In this document: in pieces, positions 43,195 through 54,609 of the stretch
How the letters are laid out: each line of letters starts with the position of its first letter
Position numbering within the stretch: position 1 is the first letter of the stretch
From: Isoetes taiwanensis
Lineage: Eukaryota; Streptophyta; Lycopodiopsida; Isoetales; Isoetaceae
Assembly: GCA_021234155.1 (NCBI GenBank)
Contig: JAJEKV010000079.1
Coordinates: 3,878,261-3,942,260, forward strand
DNA: 64,000 bases
Direction: 5' to 3'
Translations under genes and position numbers: made by a program
Notes under the pieces: model-generated
The model's input: the letters and a program-made list of their open reading frames with translations, nothing else
Databases searched by the model: none
Told to the model about the DNA's origin: nothing

Positions 43195-45225
43195 AATGTA
43201 TAGGCTAAAGAGTGTCGGGGAGAGAGGGCAACCCTGGCATACTCCAATACTACTGACGACAGGCTGCCCTGATGGTGTGAGATGGCTTGAGCATGCCTCT
43301 ATAGCCTGTAGATTGCATTTTGCAAGTCGATGGAGTCCCTAGTTGCCTCAATCTGTCCCACAACTTGTCCCGAGGTACTGTGTCAAAAGCTTTTGCGAAA
43401 ACCATGAAACAACAGTACACGTTTTACCGGCGATTCCTGCTATCCTCAATTAGTGTTCGCAGAGTGAAGATATGGTCAATAATGGATTTCCTAGGTCGAA
43501 AGCCTACCTACGTCAGAGCACACACCTCTGCGTCCTCTGCCCATATCGTTAACCGCTGCTCAAGGATGCCAACCAGCAATTTTGCAAAGTGAGAGCTGAC
43601 CATAATGGTGCGATAGTTCGCTGGGCTGCGAGGGCCACCTGCCTTGTATATGGGCACAACTCTACTAGTAGTCCACTGCGAGGGGAAGCCTTCTTGCAAT
43701 GCCTTATTGAATAGTGTCGTGAGGACAGGCACCATTGGGGGCCCAACCCACTTGAGAAGTCCTGCATGCATGCCATCCAGATCTGCTGCCTTCCCATTAG
43801 TGAGGCATTGCAGGCCCATTATGACATCCCCCTCTGTAATGACCAATGATAGGTCCATCTGCGGAGGGACTGCTGCCTGACCCCCCCAGTGGATCATAAA
43901 GCTGTTGTAAGTATTGTACCCATTGCTCTGAGGTGATATTTCCTATGGGCTGTGCTGGCTTGCTCAATACCTTTCTCCAGAATGTCCTGGGGTGACAATC
44001 TAGGAGACCGAACACTCTGTTGCTGGTGCACTGCGAGGTATCTGGCTTTCTTGAGGAAGGAGCGGTATTTCCCGATGGCCTGTGTGCGGATGGTGGGGTC
44101 AATGACTTGTCGGAGCCAACATTTCATCTCCCTACATTCGTCATCAAACCAGCGGTTGCTGGGGAAGGTGGTAGCTCCTGAGGGCCTCCGTGAGCAGCCT
44201 CTCCCAAAGCATCTATCACCGGTCGTCAGAAGGAGCCGAATCAGCTGGGTAGTCTGCTACTGAAGTGTGGGAAGCTGCAGCATTCCCTCTAGGTCCTGCT
44301 CAAGCATCTGGGCATATGTCTCTGCATGGTCATAATCCAGGCACAGCCGGGGCACATAGGGTATTGAGGCAATGGTCACGTGGGTGACCTGCCAGTCTAT
44401 ATGCAAGAATAGGGGCTGGTGGTCTGAGTCTACTTCCTCATCCCAACTGTTTGTTTCAATGCTGAAATGGGTAATCAGGTGCAGATCTTGCTCCTCTGCC
44501 AGTAAGTAATCCACTACACTGGTGCCACTCCTGTGGTTCCCCTGTTTGCAAGTGCAGCGCCTGGAAGACGGTCAATATGCTAGCCCATTGCAAATGACCA
44601 AGTCAAAGATACTGCTAAGCAACAACATCTGTCTGCCATAACGTGTCACCTGGCTATCATCTGACGACCTTGGCCAGGCCACCTCTGCGGGGTCTAGTTG
44701 CAACAAATCCTCTGCGAGGGGTTCAAATTTCAGGATCTGCTCGGCCCCTATGCGTGCATTAAAGTCTCCAAGCAACATGATCTTGCCCAATTGTTTGTGC
44801 TACTGTATGTCATCATATAGACCGACATAGGGCTCCAGCCTATCCACATCCAAGTGGGTGTGGTAGAAGTTGCTCTCGACACGTGGGAAGTAGCAGGCCG
44901 CCACAAAGAGAGGGCTGCCACCACAGTTCTGCACACGCATCCACAGGTATCTGTTGTGCCTGTCCGTCTTGCACAAGGAAACTGACTGTGCCAAGGCTGT
45001 CTTAGTAGTGGCAGGTGACCCCTTCGTATCCCCGCTTTACCGTGCATTCGTTGAAGACGGAGTGGCGCTGGTATCCCAGTAAGTCGGGTAAGCTTGTCTC
45101 CAGCATGCTCCCATGTTTCCATGAGGAAGATGAGGTCCATATCAGCGGCAACCGAGTTGAGACTATCACCTTCTGCCATGAGAAGCCTCGACAATTCCAA
45201 GAGACCACGCGAAGGCGCAATCCCT
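43195..45225 (-). mobile_element. LINE fragment: endonuclease and RT first half (LINE B)
   Basis: Reading on the minus strand from about 45220: MRLRVVSWNCRGFSWQ (APE endonuclease start), FLMETWEHAGDKL, LLGDFNARIG (near 44775) and DSDHQPLFLHI (near 44430). The RT then follows with GKAADLDGMHAGLLKW (near 43790) and SQWTTSRVVPIYKAGG and PANYRTI (43700-43610). The last recognisable motif is the GCPLSPTLF-type block near 43230, just before similarity ends at about 43195. Several frameshifts split it. The SPTLF motif and neighbouring bases match where LINE A begins, so A and B are the same family. Loss of the 3' half is unusual for a LINE. Confidence 0.85.
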
Positions 45226-46205
45226 ATTTGCTAGCAGGAGCTATCGTTGCAAATCCGATGGTGGCGGCACAAGGGATGGCGAGAGAGATGGAAGCAGCAT
45301 GTGGTGTGGCAGTAGTGGTAGGTGGGCCACTAGAGCAGGATGTGCAGCTGGGATTCCATCAGAAGGGCCTCGAAGGTTCGAGGTGCCCGTGATCGCCTTT
45401 GGTTGCCGAAGACCGCGATCCATCCCGGGACCCCGCCGCTCCTCCCCGCTGGTGGAGGTTCCCGACTTTTTTCCAACTCGCTGCGGGCTTCTTCTTGTCT
45501 TTGGGTCGATCCCGGTCAACGTATTGGCGGTCCCCTTCAACCGCCACCGATGCGGGATTGCCGCCGCTTCTTGGCTACCGATCATGGAAGGCGACCACCC
45601 GGAGTGGTCGGGAGGCGAAGCTCCATGGCGGCCTGCCATAGTAATTTGTGCAGGCGCCTGGAACATCATCCGGGTCAAGATCTATATGGAATTTTACAGG
45701 CAATGGGAATAACTCTCTGTCTCTTATCGAGCCCGCATACACCATCACATTGTAATATGCGTCTCTTCTAGAGCTCACGAGGCCTACGTGAGGTGTCTTG
45801 TGGTGTGTGTGGAAGTGGGCCATAGCCTACAGTAGAGATTGAGTGGCGGCATGAGGTGGCACAGTGAGTGCGGCGGTAAAATTGTAGCCCACGGTTGGCG
45901 TCTTGCGGTTTGTTGGGCATGTGGGGCGTGTCTTGTGTTGCATTACGCGCTGCGAGTAGGGGCTTAACTACGAGTGAGAACAGCTCCTGGCAGACTTAGT
46001 CTTGCCTTGCAGTTCTTGTGTGCACTACCGCCAATTGTTCATATTGGGCCTGCATGGAGGAGGCCCAGCATGGCGGGCAATATTAGCAGCTGAAGCTCCT
46101 GCACCTCACGGTCTGGGTGTCCAGACCCTGCGCCGAAGAGTTCTCGGCTCTGCACGGCTTGCTTCAAAGGCGGCACACGGGCCGTATGGTAGTGGCGACA
46201 TTTCT
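45226..46205 (-). mobile_element. GC-rich leader/ORF1 region probably belonging to LINE B
   Basis: The GC-rich composition of LINE B continues to about 46,205 and then drops sharply. Minus-strand frames (45678-45241, 45823-45575) are Pro/Arg/Gly-rich without recognisable motifs, in the position of a LINE 5' region. Assignment rests on composition and position only. Confidence 0.4.
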
Positions 46206-47078
46206 CAACTTCATTGGAAGCGTGAATGGTGCGTATCTCTGCTTAGTATCTTTGCATCTTTTGATGCAAAGAAAGTACAATGTTTCTTAAGTAATATTTT
46301 CTACCTTCGTTTAAAACAATTTGAAATGGCTTGAGAAAATGTTTTGTTTCTCGAATATTTGTTGCATAAGCCTAGTAGCAAAACAAACTAATTTGAAGTG
46401 ACCTTTAAATCAAGAAGTGAACAAACTTGAAGTTGTTGATGACTTATGCTATATGAACCACAAAAACATCTATAGGCGCCAAAGACATGAATATGCCAGT
46501 AGTAGAAACATGTATATAAAGTTCCATAATAGAATTAAATGAATTAGATTAGGTACATTCTAGTCCATAGGAGACTAGATGGCCCATAGAGCATAGCAGA
46601 CAAACAACACTTATTATTGTCGAGAATTAATCGGGGGCAAAACCCAGCATGATAACGGATCCTTCAAAATAAAGCAAACAACAATATGCTTGTGGAGGAC
46701 ATGCATATCAATATGGTATCTTACATGCTCGACCAATAAAATCAAGAAGGTAGAAATACCTAATGTAAATATTATTCAAAATTGCCCCTACGAAATATTA
46801 GACTTCACTTCAAAGACATTGGCATGTCACGGCATAAAGCAATATTAGTCAATGTTGGTGTTTTGTGGCGACAAAAATACTTTCTGCTATTTTTATTGGC
46901 TATCGAGATTATATTTCACCGATAATATCATTTTCCTTGCACAAAGAGTGATCCGTAATCCTAGTACGCATATAATCCTCTCAATCTCCATTTCATGTAA
47001 ATCTTCCTCATATGCCCTACCCAATCTTTATCAAATAGCCACCTTTTCCACCCAATCCTTTCACAACCCTCTTGCTAG
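46206..47078. other. Unassigned AT-rich sequence
   Basis: No gene is supported; frames are short and without motif. Confidence 0.4.
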
Positions 47079-47337
47079 TTATTTATTGGTGTTATGGTAA
47101 CAATGGAGAACTGGTGCATGGTCAAATTATAGCGTAATAGCAGGACCCATAAAACCTTGAGATGTATATTTTTCCAAGCATCATCTAATCTTAAGCCAGT
47201 TCCTTTATCTTTGAAGATGGGTGGGGAGGCACATATACAACTCACCTATTTAGATCTAGATAAGTTAAACATGATGCTAATGGTAGGGATGTTCATAAAA
47301 CTTGACATATTCTTTTCAATGTACAATCTTGTACTCT
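47079..47337 (-). repeat. Repeat P, copy 1 (gene-fragment-like on minus strand)
   Basis: Similar to 58188-58420, with shared words atttattggtgtt, aacaatggagaa, aggacccataaaa and gaggcacatatacaac. Translated on the minus strand, both copies share fragments around EKYTSQGFMG / GKYTPKVFYG and LHCYHN / LHCCHN, so it may derive from an exon. I do not recognise the family. Confidence 0.6.
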
Positions 47338-47360
47338 TTTTTTTTTTTTTTTTTTTTTTT
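47338..47360 (+). repeat. Poly(T) tract between repeats P and Q
   Basis: About 23 T residues. A similar tract (57787-57804) lies just after the second copy of repeat Q. Confidence 0.9.
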
Positions 47361-50300
47361 AATGTAAAGTTATAGTTTAAGTTCACCATGGATCACAATG
47401 TTCTGCGTATTCTTTATGGAGCTACATCTTTTATCGAATCACATTGTCTATAGTTCATTCAAAATATCCGAGAATCCATTGCCAAGTATTTCTTGTTTTT
47501 TTCATGCTATAACCTTATGGGCCGTATTCATTCTGAACTAAGTTGGCCATCTAACTCCTTAGTAAAAAACTTCCTAACCTAGTCAGTGTTTATCTGGTCC
47601 TTATACCATAGCTATATATTTCACATTGTAGCGAGTTCGCTGGCTCTGAATCTATCCTAGAAATCACAGCCATGTTGTTAGAGTGTTCAGTAACTATTTG
47701 AAACTCTATTCCTGGCGGTCACCTTATTCCATTCTTACGGGGTCTCTAAATAATTACTAAACTCTAAGGTTTCTTAATATTCAAATGGTTAGGTTTCCTC
47801 TTTTCCTTTCGAAATATTTTCTCTTCTATACATCTTTAGGGTTAGGTTTTCCTTCCCAAAGCTGCAGACCCTGATCCGCTCAACATAATGGTGTTTCTGT
47901 GCTCGATGATGATTAAAATTTGATGTCTGGAGTCTGTCTGAGGTTGTTAAATCACGGATTTTCAAGATATTATATGTAGTTGCTTCAATCATCCCCCTTG
48001 CTCATCAGTGGCCGGTTAGTATCCTATTATCTTTCCTTGGCATCAATTCGGTTTAAAAATTGCATGGGTATGGTGAAAAGAGGCTGTATAAAGCCACCAC
48101 AGTCGGAAATGGAGGAAGAAAAGTTAGCCCGAAAAAGAGGAGGAAGATTTTTGATTACCACAAAGTAAGCCAAAATTCATGGATCTGCCATTTATTATTA
48201 TTGAAGGAAAAGGCGGCTCTACTCAAGCTTTGCAAATGTTCCATAGTTGTTTCCTTGCACTCAATGATGTACTAAGTTTTAGAGATTTGACTCCTACTAT
48301 TCGAAATCCAGAAATTGTTCAATGACGGTCTTGTACCAAGTCGCCTCTTCAATTAAGGAGTTTCTGTGTTTATAATTGCTCCTCAAATGTGTCCATATCC
48401 TCCATAATTAGTATCCTCTTCTTCTTTGATCTTCTTACCCTTATCAACATGTTGGCTCTTATACGTAAATGTAGACTAATATCTTGTATTTTTGACTTCT
48501 TATTATAACCCCGGTTATTTATACATCTCATATTCTCTGGCCTAACTTTGATTGAGTTATGTTTGCATGTTTCTTATTGTTGCTCAGTCTCCTAATCTGC
48601 CTGAGACTTCTCCTCCTCAACTTTAATGTGGATCTAAAATAAAATCCTCCTGAGTTGTCTTTTTAATAATTTTTTAAGCAGGAATAGGTGTGCCTTTGTC
48701 TACCATGGCCACACTTTAATGTCGATCTCGATCGTGGCTTATATTGATTGATTTCTTTATGCTTGATATGCATATATATTTGAGATCTAAATATTAGGAG
48801 CCGGAGCTTTTGATCCACCTTGATTTATATAAAGTTGCCTTACAATTTTTCCTATGATCCATTGCTCGTAAATCTTTCTTATGTCTATAGACTAATTTGA
48901 GATGGATTTCCATTCATTTTCCCTATTCTTAGCTTTTCTTACTCTTTTCCTGGTCTAGGTTCAGCCTTCTATTTCAGTAAGCTCACATTTAAGATAAAGT
49001 TATCTTGATCAAACTATAATAATTAAATTATCTCGTTTTTAGATTCCTTTATAGTTTTGGCTGCTCACCATAGTTTTCTAGGAAGTCTACACCAGCCTAG
49101 TGCCACTCTTGTATATTTTATCACTGATCTTAGCTTGTGATGATGGTTCTAATAATGCTGGCTAGCTGGGATCTATTTATGATATCCTTTAACCATTTAA
49201 TTATAGCAAAAAGTTCTGCTGATTCTAGTTGGTCTTGTGTATTGGGAGCTTTTATGAACTGACCTAGTCTATTTTAAATTGGAAAGGTTTCTTCCATGTA
49301 GACCTAGTGAAAGAATTAGTATAGTAAAAAAGGTGGATTGATGCGGACAAATGGCCCTGATCCTCTATATATATTAGCTGACTTCCGATCTATACCTTGT
49401 TATGCTCAACTTGAAGGGTGTCTAATATTTTGACTCTATTGCTCATAATTACACTGCACAGGAAAAGAGGTTTAGCTAGGTACACATTATCCACTTTCAG
49501 ATTTTGCTTGTTCATTGGAAAGCTAGAGCTCAAAACAAATGTTTAAATATCTAACTTCTTGTAACGCTAGGGCCTTGGCCTTCTTGGTGTTATGATGTTT
49601 TGACTTCACCAATCATGTCTTTATGTGGTCAGATGTAAAGCGAATTGAGTTGTTGTCATTTCATCCTTATCATTTTAAATTTCTTTGACTAATAACAGTG
49701 GTTTAGATGGTGAAGGCGTTAAGCGGGATAGTTATAACACAGCGATAAGCTTGAAGCAGTTACTACTGTTCAAGGCTAGCCTTATGGTTCTATGCGGGTA
49801 ACTGGCTATCCCTCCATATGATGATGGGAGTTGGGTTTATTACGTTGACTCAAATAATATCTCTGTTGTGGTGACATCCGAAAACTTTTCCTCTGCTATA
49901 TCTTTGTTGGTGCGATATTTTTAGTCATATGGTTCGAAAAAACTATTATTCTCATGCTTTGTTATCTCCCATGTTCTATTTTCTGTCATAAGTTTTGGAT
50001 ATTATAAACATACAATTTTAAACTTGTGGTACACTTTAAAACTTGCAGTATTAAAGTTCTTTAAATTTTCATAGTACTAAGTGTGCTGGATTTTATGGTT
50101 TTGTTAATCTCATGACTTATAGTTGTTACTCTCTTATATTCTATTTGTTTGTGTCCTTTTTTGAATTTGTGCTTCCGATTTTTGCTTGTTTAACTGTTTT
50201 GTCCTTAATCATAGACAAATGTTTTCCTTTTTGTCTCCGTTTGCCCCATTATCTATTGAGCTGAGTTGCTGGTTTAATTTTTTCCACATTGTCTTCTTAT

Positions 50301-50520
50301 GTCCTTTTAGTTCTTGGGAGTACTTTACTGTCTGGGCATTTCTAATTTCTTTTATCAGTAAGTCCTTTGTGTTGTACTACATTTTGGTTTTTATTAAATT
50401 CTTCTCAAATCAGGGCTTAGTCTAGACTCACACCTGGTCTAACTAAGGCTGCAACTGGAAAGTCTTTTAGTTCCAAAAAGTTGGTCTATAAGGCTTAAGG
50501 TCTGTTTCTGAGGCGGGGGT
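47361..50520. repeat. 3.2-kb direct repeat Q, copy 1
   Basis: Matches 54610-57785 with an offset drifting from about 7,237 to 7,265. Long identical blocks (for example around 47751-47850 and 49315-49375) alternate with clusters of small indels and mismatches. It contains a decayed version of the exon-like frame seen better at 55304-55616 (here near 48060-48330). No LTRs or terminal inverted repeats are apparent. Confidence 0.9.
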
Positions 50521-53500
50521 TTTAATGTGCTTTCGGTTTTTGGAGGTTTAACCCAAAACCTTGGTTTGAGAATAGGTGTTTCTGAATTCTTCTGTTTCTA
50601 ATTAACTGACTCTGATTTTCGAAACACGATCTTCGCCATCTACTAGCAGTGGCAGTGCAAATTCTTTATGGATGAAGGAGCTCATAGCGCGCTATGATAA
50701 ATGTGGGATCTCAAGCTAGAACATTGTCCGGACACTCCATTGCTTGTATAAAAATAGAAGTCCATGGTATATACGTGCATAAGGAGGCGAGTTTTCTAGA
50801 TAAAAACAAGTCTCCGATAACTATTTTGGGTTCAATGGTTGGTTTGGCATCTTTTTCAAATGAAAAAAGCTAACTTTAAGCTTGAAGTGTGCAAATCATG
50901 ATTCGGTTATACATCTGGGATTACGGATAAGTATTTTTGTTTGCTAGAACTTTGCCAAGAAGATGATTTGGGAAAAGTTTACATATTAAAACCACCGGTG
51001 ATAATTCATCCAGCTTTCCCAAATGATATTGAGATTGATCTTGAATCAACCGACTATGAATGATGGAGTTAAATTGCCTTTTTGAAGCGGATCTCAATGA
51101 TGAAGATTTGGAAGGTCGGTGTAACAAATGGAGTGATTCCATTGATGTTGATGATAGCCCTACTTTGACCTTACGGAATTCTGGGGTTTCCTATCCTTCG
51201 AGAGCAGTGTGGAGTGTTATCTTTGCTGCACGGTCTCACGCCAATATGGAAAATCCGAATTTTGGTGCTCTTACTCAGATTAATATTGACACTTGGAAAG
51301 CTCTTACAGGTATAGCCCGATGATGAAATCGATTGGAATAATTCAAGCTACTTAATTTGGAAAATACTTCAACAAAGGAGGTTTCTCTCACAGATTTCCT
51401 ATTAACTTTTTCATCAGACTTGCATTAAGTGCAGTCTATAATAAAGAGCAATATGGCATACTCGATGATAAAAGAATCTTCTATTTGAAAAAATTTGGGA
51501 GGACTCCTTTGCCATTTTATCACTTGTGGTTGTATCAAACTGTAAAAGGGCGAAATGATTGTAAGCTGTGTGTCTGGCTCGATCATGCAGTTTAGGTATC
51601 TCTTAAATAACACGGAGATAGCTTTTCCTGATACACCCCTATTGCTAAAATAGGGTGGCCCTTACCAAAAATTTTGTTACACAATGTCCTTAAACCGGGG
51701 TATTAGCATTCCCTATCTTACCTTGAAGTTAGGAGGTAGTGGATCAAATGACTCTATTTTTATGAAAAATCGAACAAAGATCCTAAAGACTTTTAAATTT
51801 GTTACTAAAGCTGATATTGTTGAGAAAACGTTGAGGCCAATCTCTCTTTGAGGGCAGTCGACCTCAAAGATCCGAGAGAATTCTCCGGTACATCAGCGTG
51901 GCTGACACCTCAAGCAACCTGTGCCATAAACACCACAAAAGACCACCAAAAGGATTTTATTGTTCCAAAAGCAATTTTGTTAGCCAGCAACAACAAGACA
52001 AGTAAACATGTTGAAGATGAAACAAATGAGGATGGATATTCTGTTACCAAAGGAGGAAATAAGATGGTGTCACTCGAAGATAGTGTTCCACAGAAGCAGC
52101 TGAGCTATGAAAAAGAACCCAAGTAAGTCTTTCCAAATGTACTTCTTTTACTGCTCTTGGTACTTTGAGTTAAATGCATCGATAATATCTAGTAATTATA
52201 TGCCTGTATTCTGTTAATAATCTAAATGTGAATATCAGTAGACTGACTGTGATATATAATACCGTTTCCATCTACCAAGGGTTTTTATGGAAAGAATTTT
52301 CCCTTGGTCAGATGTGTATTTCCAAAAAAATTCTTACACTATCTCGTTCCACTCATTAAAAAGCGACAGGTATCTTTAGGGTTAAAGGTTTTTGTTGACA
52401 GGAGTTATATTCAACTAAATGTTCATTATCTTCCTTTTACAATTTACAGTTAAGATAATCGTTTTCTAGAGTAAAGCGAGCTGATGGTCTGTTATTATTA
52501 GGTGCAATCGTAAAGCATTTGATCACTTCAAAGAAAATTCGGACAAAGTGATTCCTTTCTTTTTCTAATCCACAGAAGTTTAAGCGTCGTGATATTTCAA
52601 AAAGTCTTGATGAATACTATACCTTTCTTGGCGGACGAACTCTTGAGTAATACTATGTTTGGATGGAATATCAACCGGTTAAAAGATAAAGTCTAAACTT
52701 TGAGGTATTTGCGGATGGCTATCCTAAGAAATACCCTTGCGAAATCCTAGTCTTGCAAGTTCACGAGCAAGTATCAACCATGTATTAGAACCTAAACTTG
52801 GAGATTGTCGCTCTCCGAGATTAAGAAAGCTGCTTTCTCTAATGGCCTCAATCATATTCCGGATGCTTCTTTTCCATAGATAGTTTCCTAAAGTTTTCAA
52901 ACATGTGATCATTTCTTTTTTCTCATCCTTTGATCTCATAACGTGAGCAAGATGGTCTGCGATCTATGATAATATTTTAGCTACGGCCGGACAAAAATAT
53001 CAGTCATAACTCAATTCGAGGCCAAAAGGTATTTGTGGGAGCGATGGAGATATGAAAAAATCTTTTTATGGCTAGAACCGCCTATACATTCTGAACTTGA
53101 CAGAGCTGACAATAATGCCCTCATTCCTTTACGCAGTGGCATATTAGAGAAATGGCTTTTCTTAAGGCTCAACTTGTGATTTTGAAAAAATCTCCGCTAT
53201 CCCTGAGGTATCAAAGGCAGATGCTCATTCCCATCACGAGTATCATGGGTCTCCCCAACCCTTGAATGTGACTTCCTTATTTGATGGGAATTTTAGAGCA
53301 CATAAAAGTCTGGTGGTTAGCAATGCTGCTCTACAATATTTTAGAGTTTGATTTCATAGCTATCTTAAACAATTTTGTTGATCTCGGCCTCAAGTTTGCC
53401 CTTTGGAATACGGTGAGTTGAAACTTTGGCATGGTGATAAGAGTTATTATCTTTGGATGATAAATTCCTCTAGCTTTGTCTTAAACCTTCAAAAAAGTGT

Positions 53501-54609
53501 TCAATGTCTTCTCCGTGACATCACCAAATACTTTGAAAAACATTCCCTCGATGGTATGAAGGAATCATGGATATTATGAGAGAATATAAATGGCCTAGTT
53601 TGGCGGTTCATGGCTTGGAAAACCGTTATGTCGTAGTTTTTCAAATGGTACAGGAGTTTCCTATGTCCACCCAAATGGATGAAGATGGATGAGACCCTCG
53701 AGAATAAGTGATGCATTGTTTCGAGAACAGATTTTATAAAGTCAATAATTGATTTACTTACCCATTACTTTACCTTCAAATGGGCAATGATGTTTTGGGA
53801 GACAAAGAAAAGGCATTCCTATGGGTTTTCTACAGGTCCTTCTTGGTGTAAGCTTATGTTTTGGCTTAGAAATTACGAGGAACTCGGTTATTATAGAGCT
53901 TCGCCATCTAAATAGAGTTTGTACACATTCAAGATTTCAATTTGCTTCCAGTATAGTAGCTGACTTGACCATAATAAATGGTGGAGATGCCAAGGAATTC
54001 TTCTCCATTCCTCGGTGCCCACGATCTACAATTTGTCTCATTAGGATAAAAATGGCTTGAGTACAAATTAGGCTCTATGGTGGGCCCATAGAATAGAAGC
54101 TTCCTCAACATTACTATTCAAGTGTTGGACCCAAACATTGGTTTGTTCGATTATAATAGATATGATAAGAGAATAGCTGGATTTCTTATTTTAAGTTTAT
54201 AAAGGAGGCGCTAGTGGATCACGGACCTTATGGTCAAGCACACATGCAAGTAATAATTTCTCAGGTTTTTCCATACATCTATGCTCATTCTAACTTGGAT
54301 GATGCGGTTGCGGATATGTGTATTGTATCAATGCATTAATACTTGGTTTTCCTCAAAAGGGATGTCAATCGAATAGTCCTCAACACTTTGAAAGATAACA
54401 ACTTCCCAAGTTTACCCTTTGATATTGAGGACTTCACAAGATCTCTCAAAAATTGATGTAGTCTTCTCACATTGCTGTTTTTTGGAGTAGACCTTCTGGG
54501 AAGGAGTAGGGCCCTGACCCACAGCAGAGGCCCTGCTCCCCTGTTATAACTTTTTAGTATATTCTCATTGAATATCGGGTGCCTAATTTAGCAGTTGGTG
54601 GAAGGTTTT
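50521..54609 (+). pseudogene. Degenerate protein-coding region between Q repeats, family unknown
   Basis: Protein-like plus-strand segments in changing frames: near 50650 (LWMKELIARYDKCGISS), 50940-51323 (ELCQEDDLGKVYILKPPVII, then ELNCLFEADLNDEDLEGRCN), 51431-51590 (YGILDDKRIFYLKKFGRTPL), 51848-52120 (VDLKDPREFSGTSAWLTPQA, ending at a GTAAGT donor-like site), 53410-53570 (LKLWHGDKSYYLWMINSSSF) and 54197-54340 (EALVDHGPYGQAHMQVII). Similar style and the same strand suggest one decayed gene or mobile-element ORF, with frameshifts every 50-300 bases. I do not recognise the family. Sequencing indel errors could contribute. Confidence 0.4.

Noticed and set aside
45299-45771. Overlapping GC-rich plus-strand ORFs
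   Set aside because: High GC lowers stop frequency on all frames; the region is better explained as minus-strand LINE leader.
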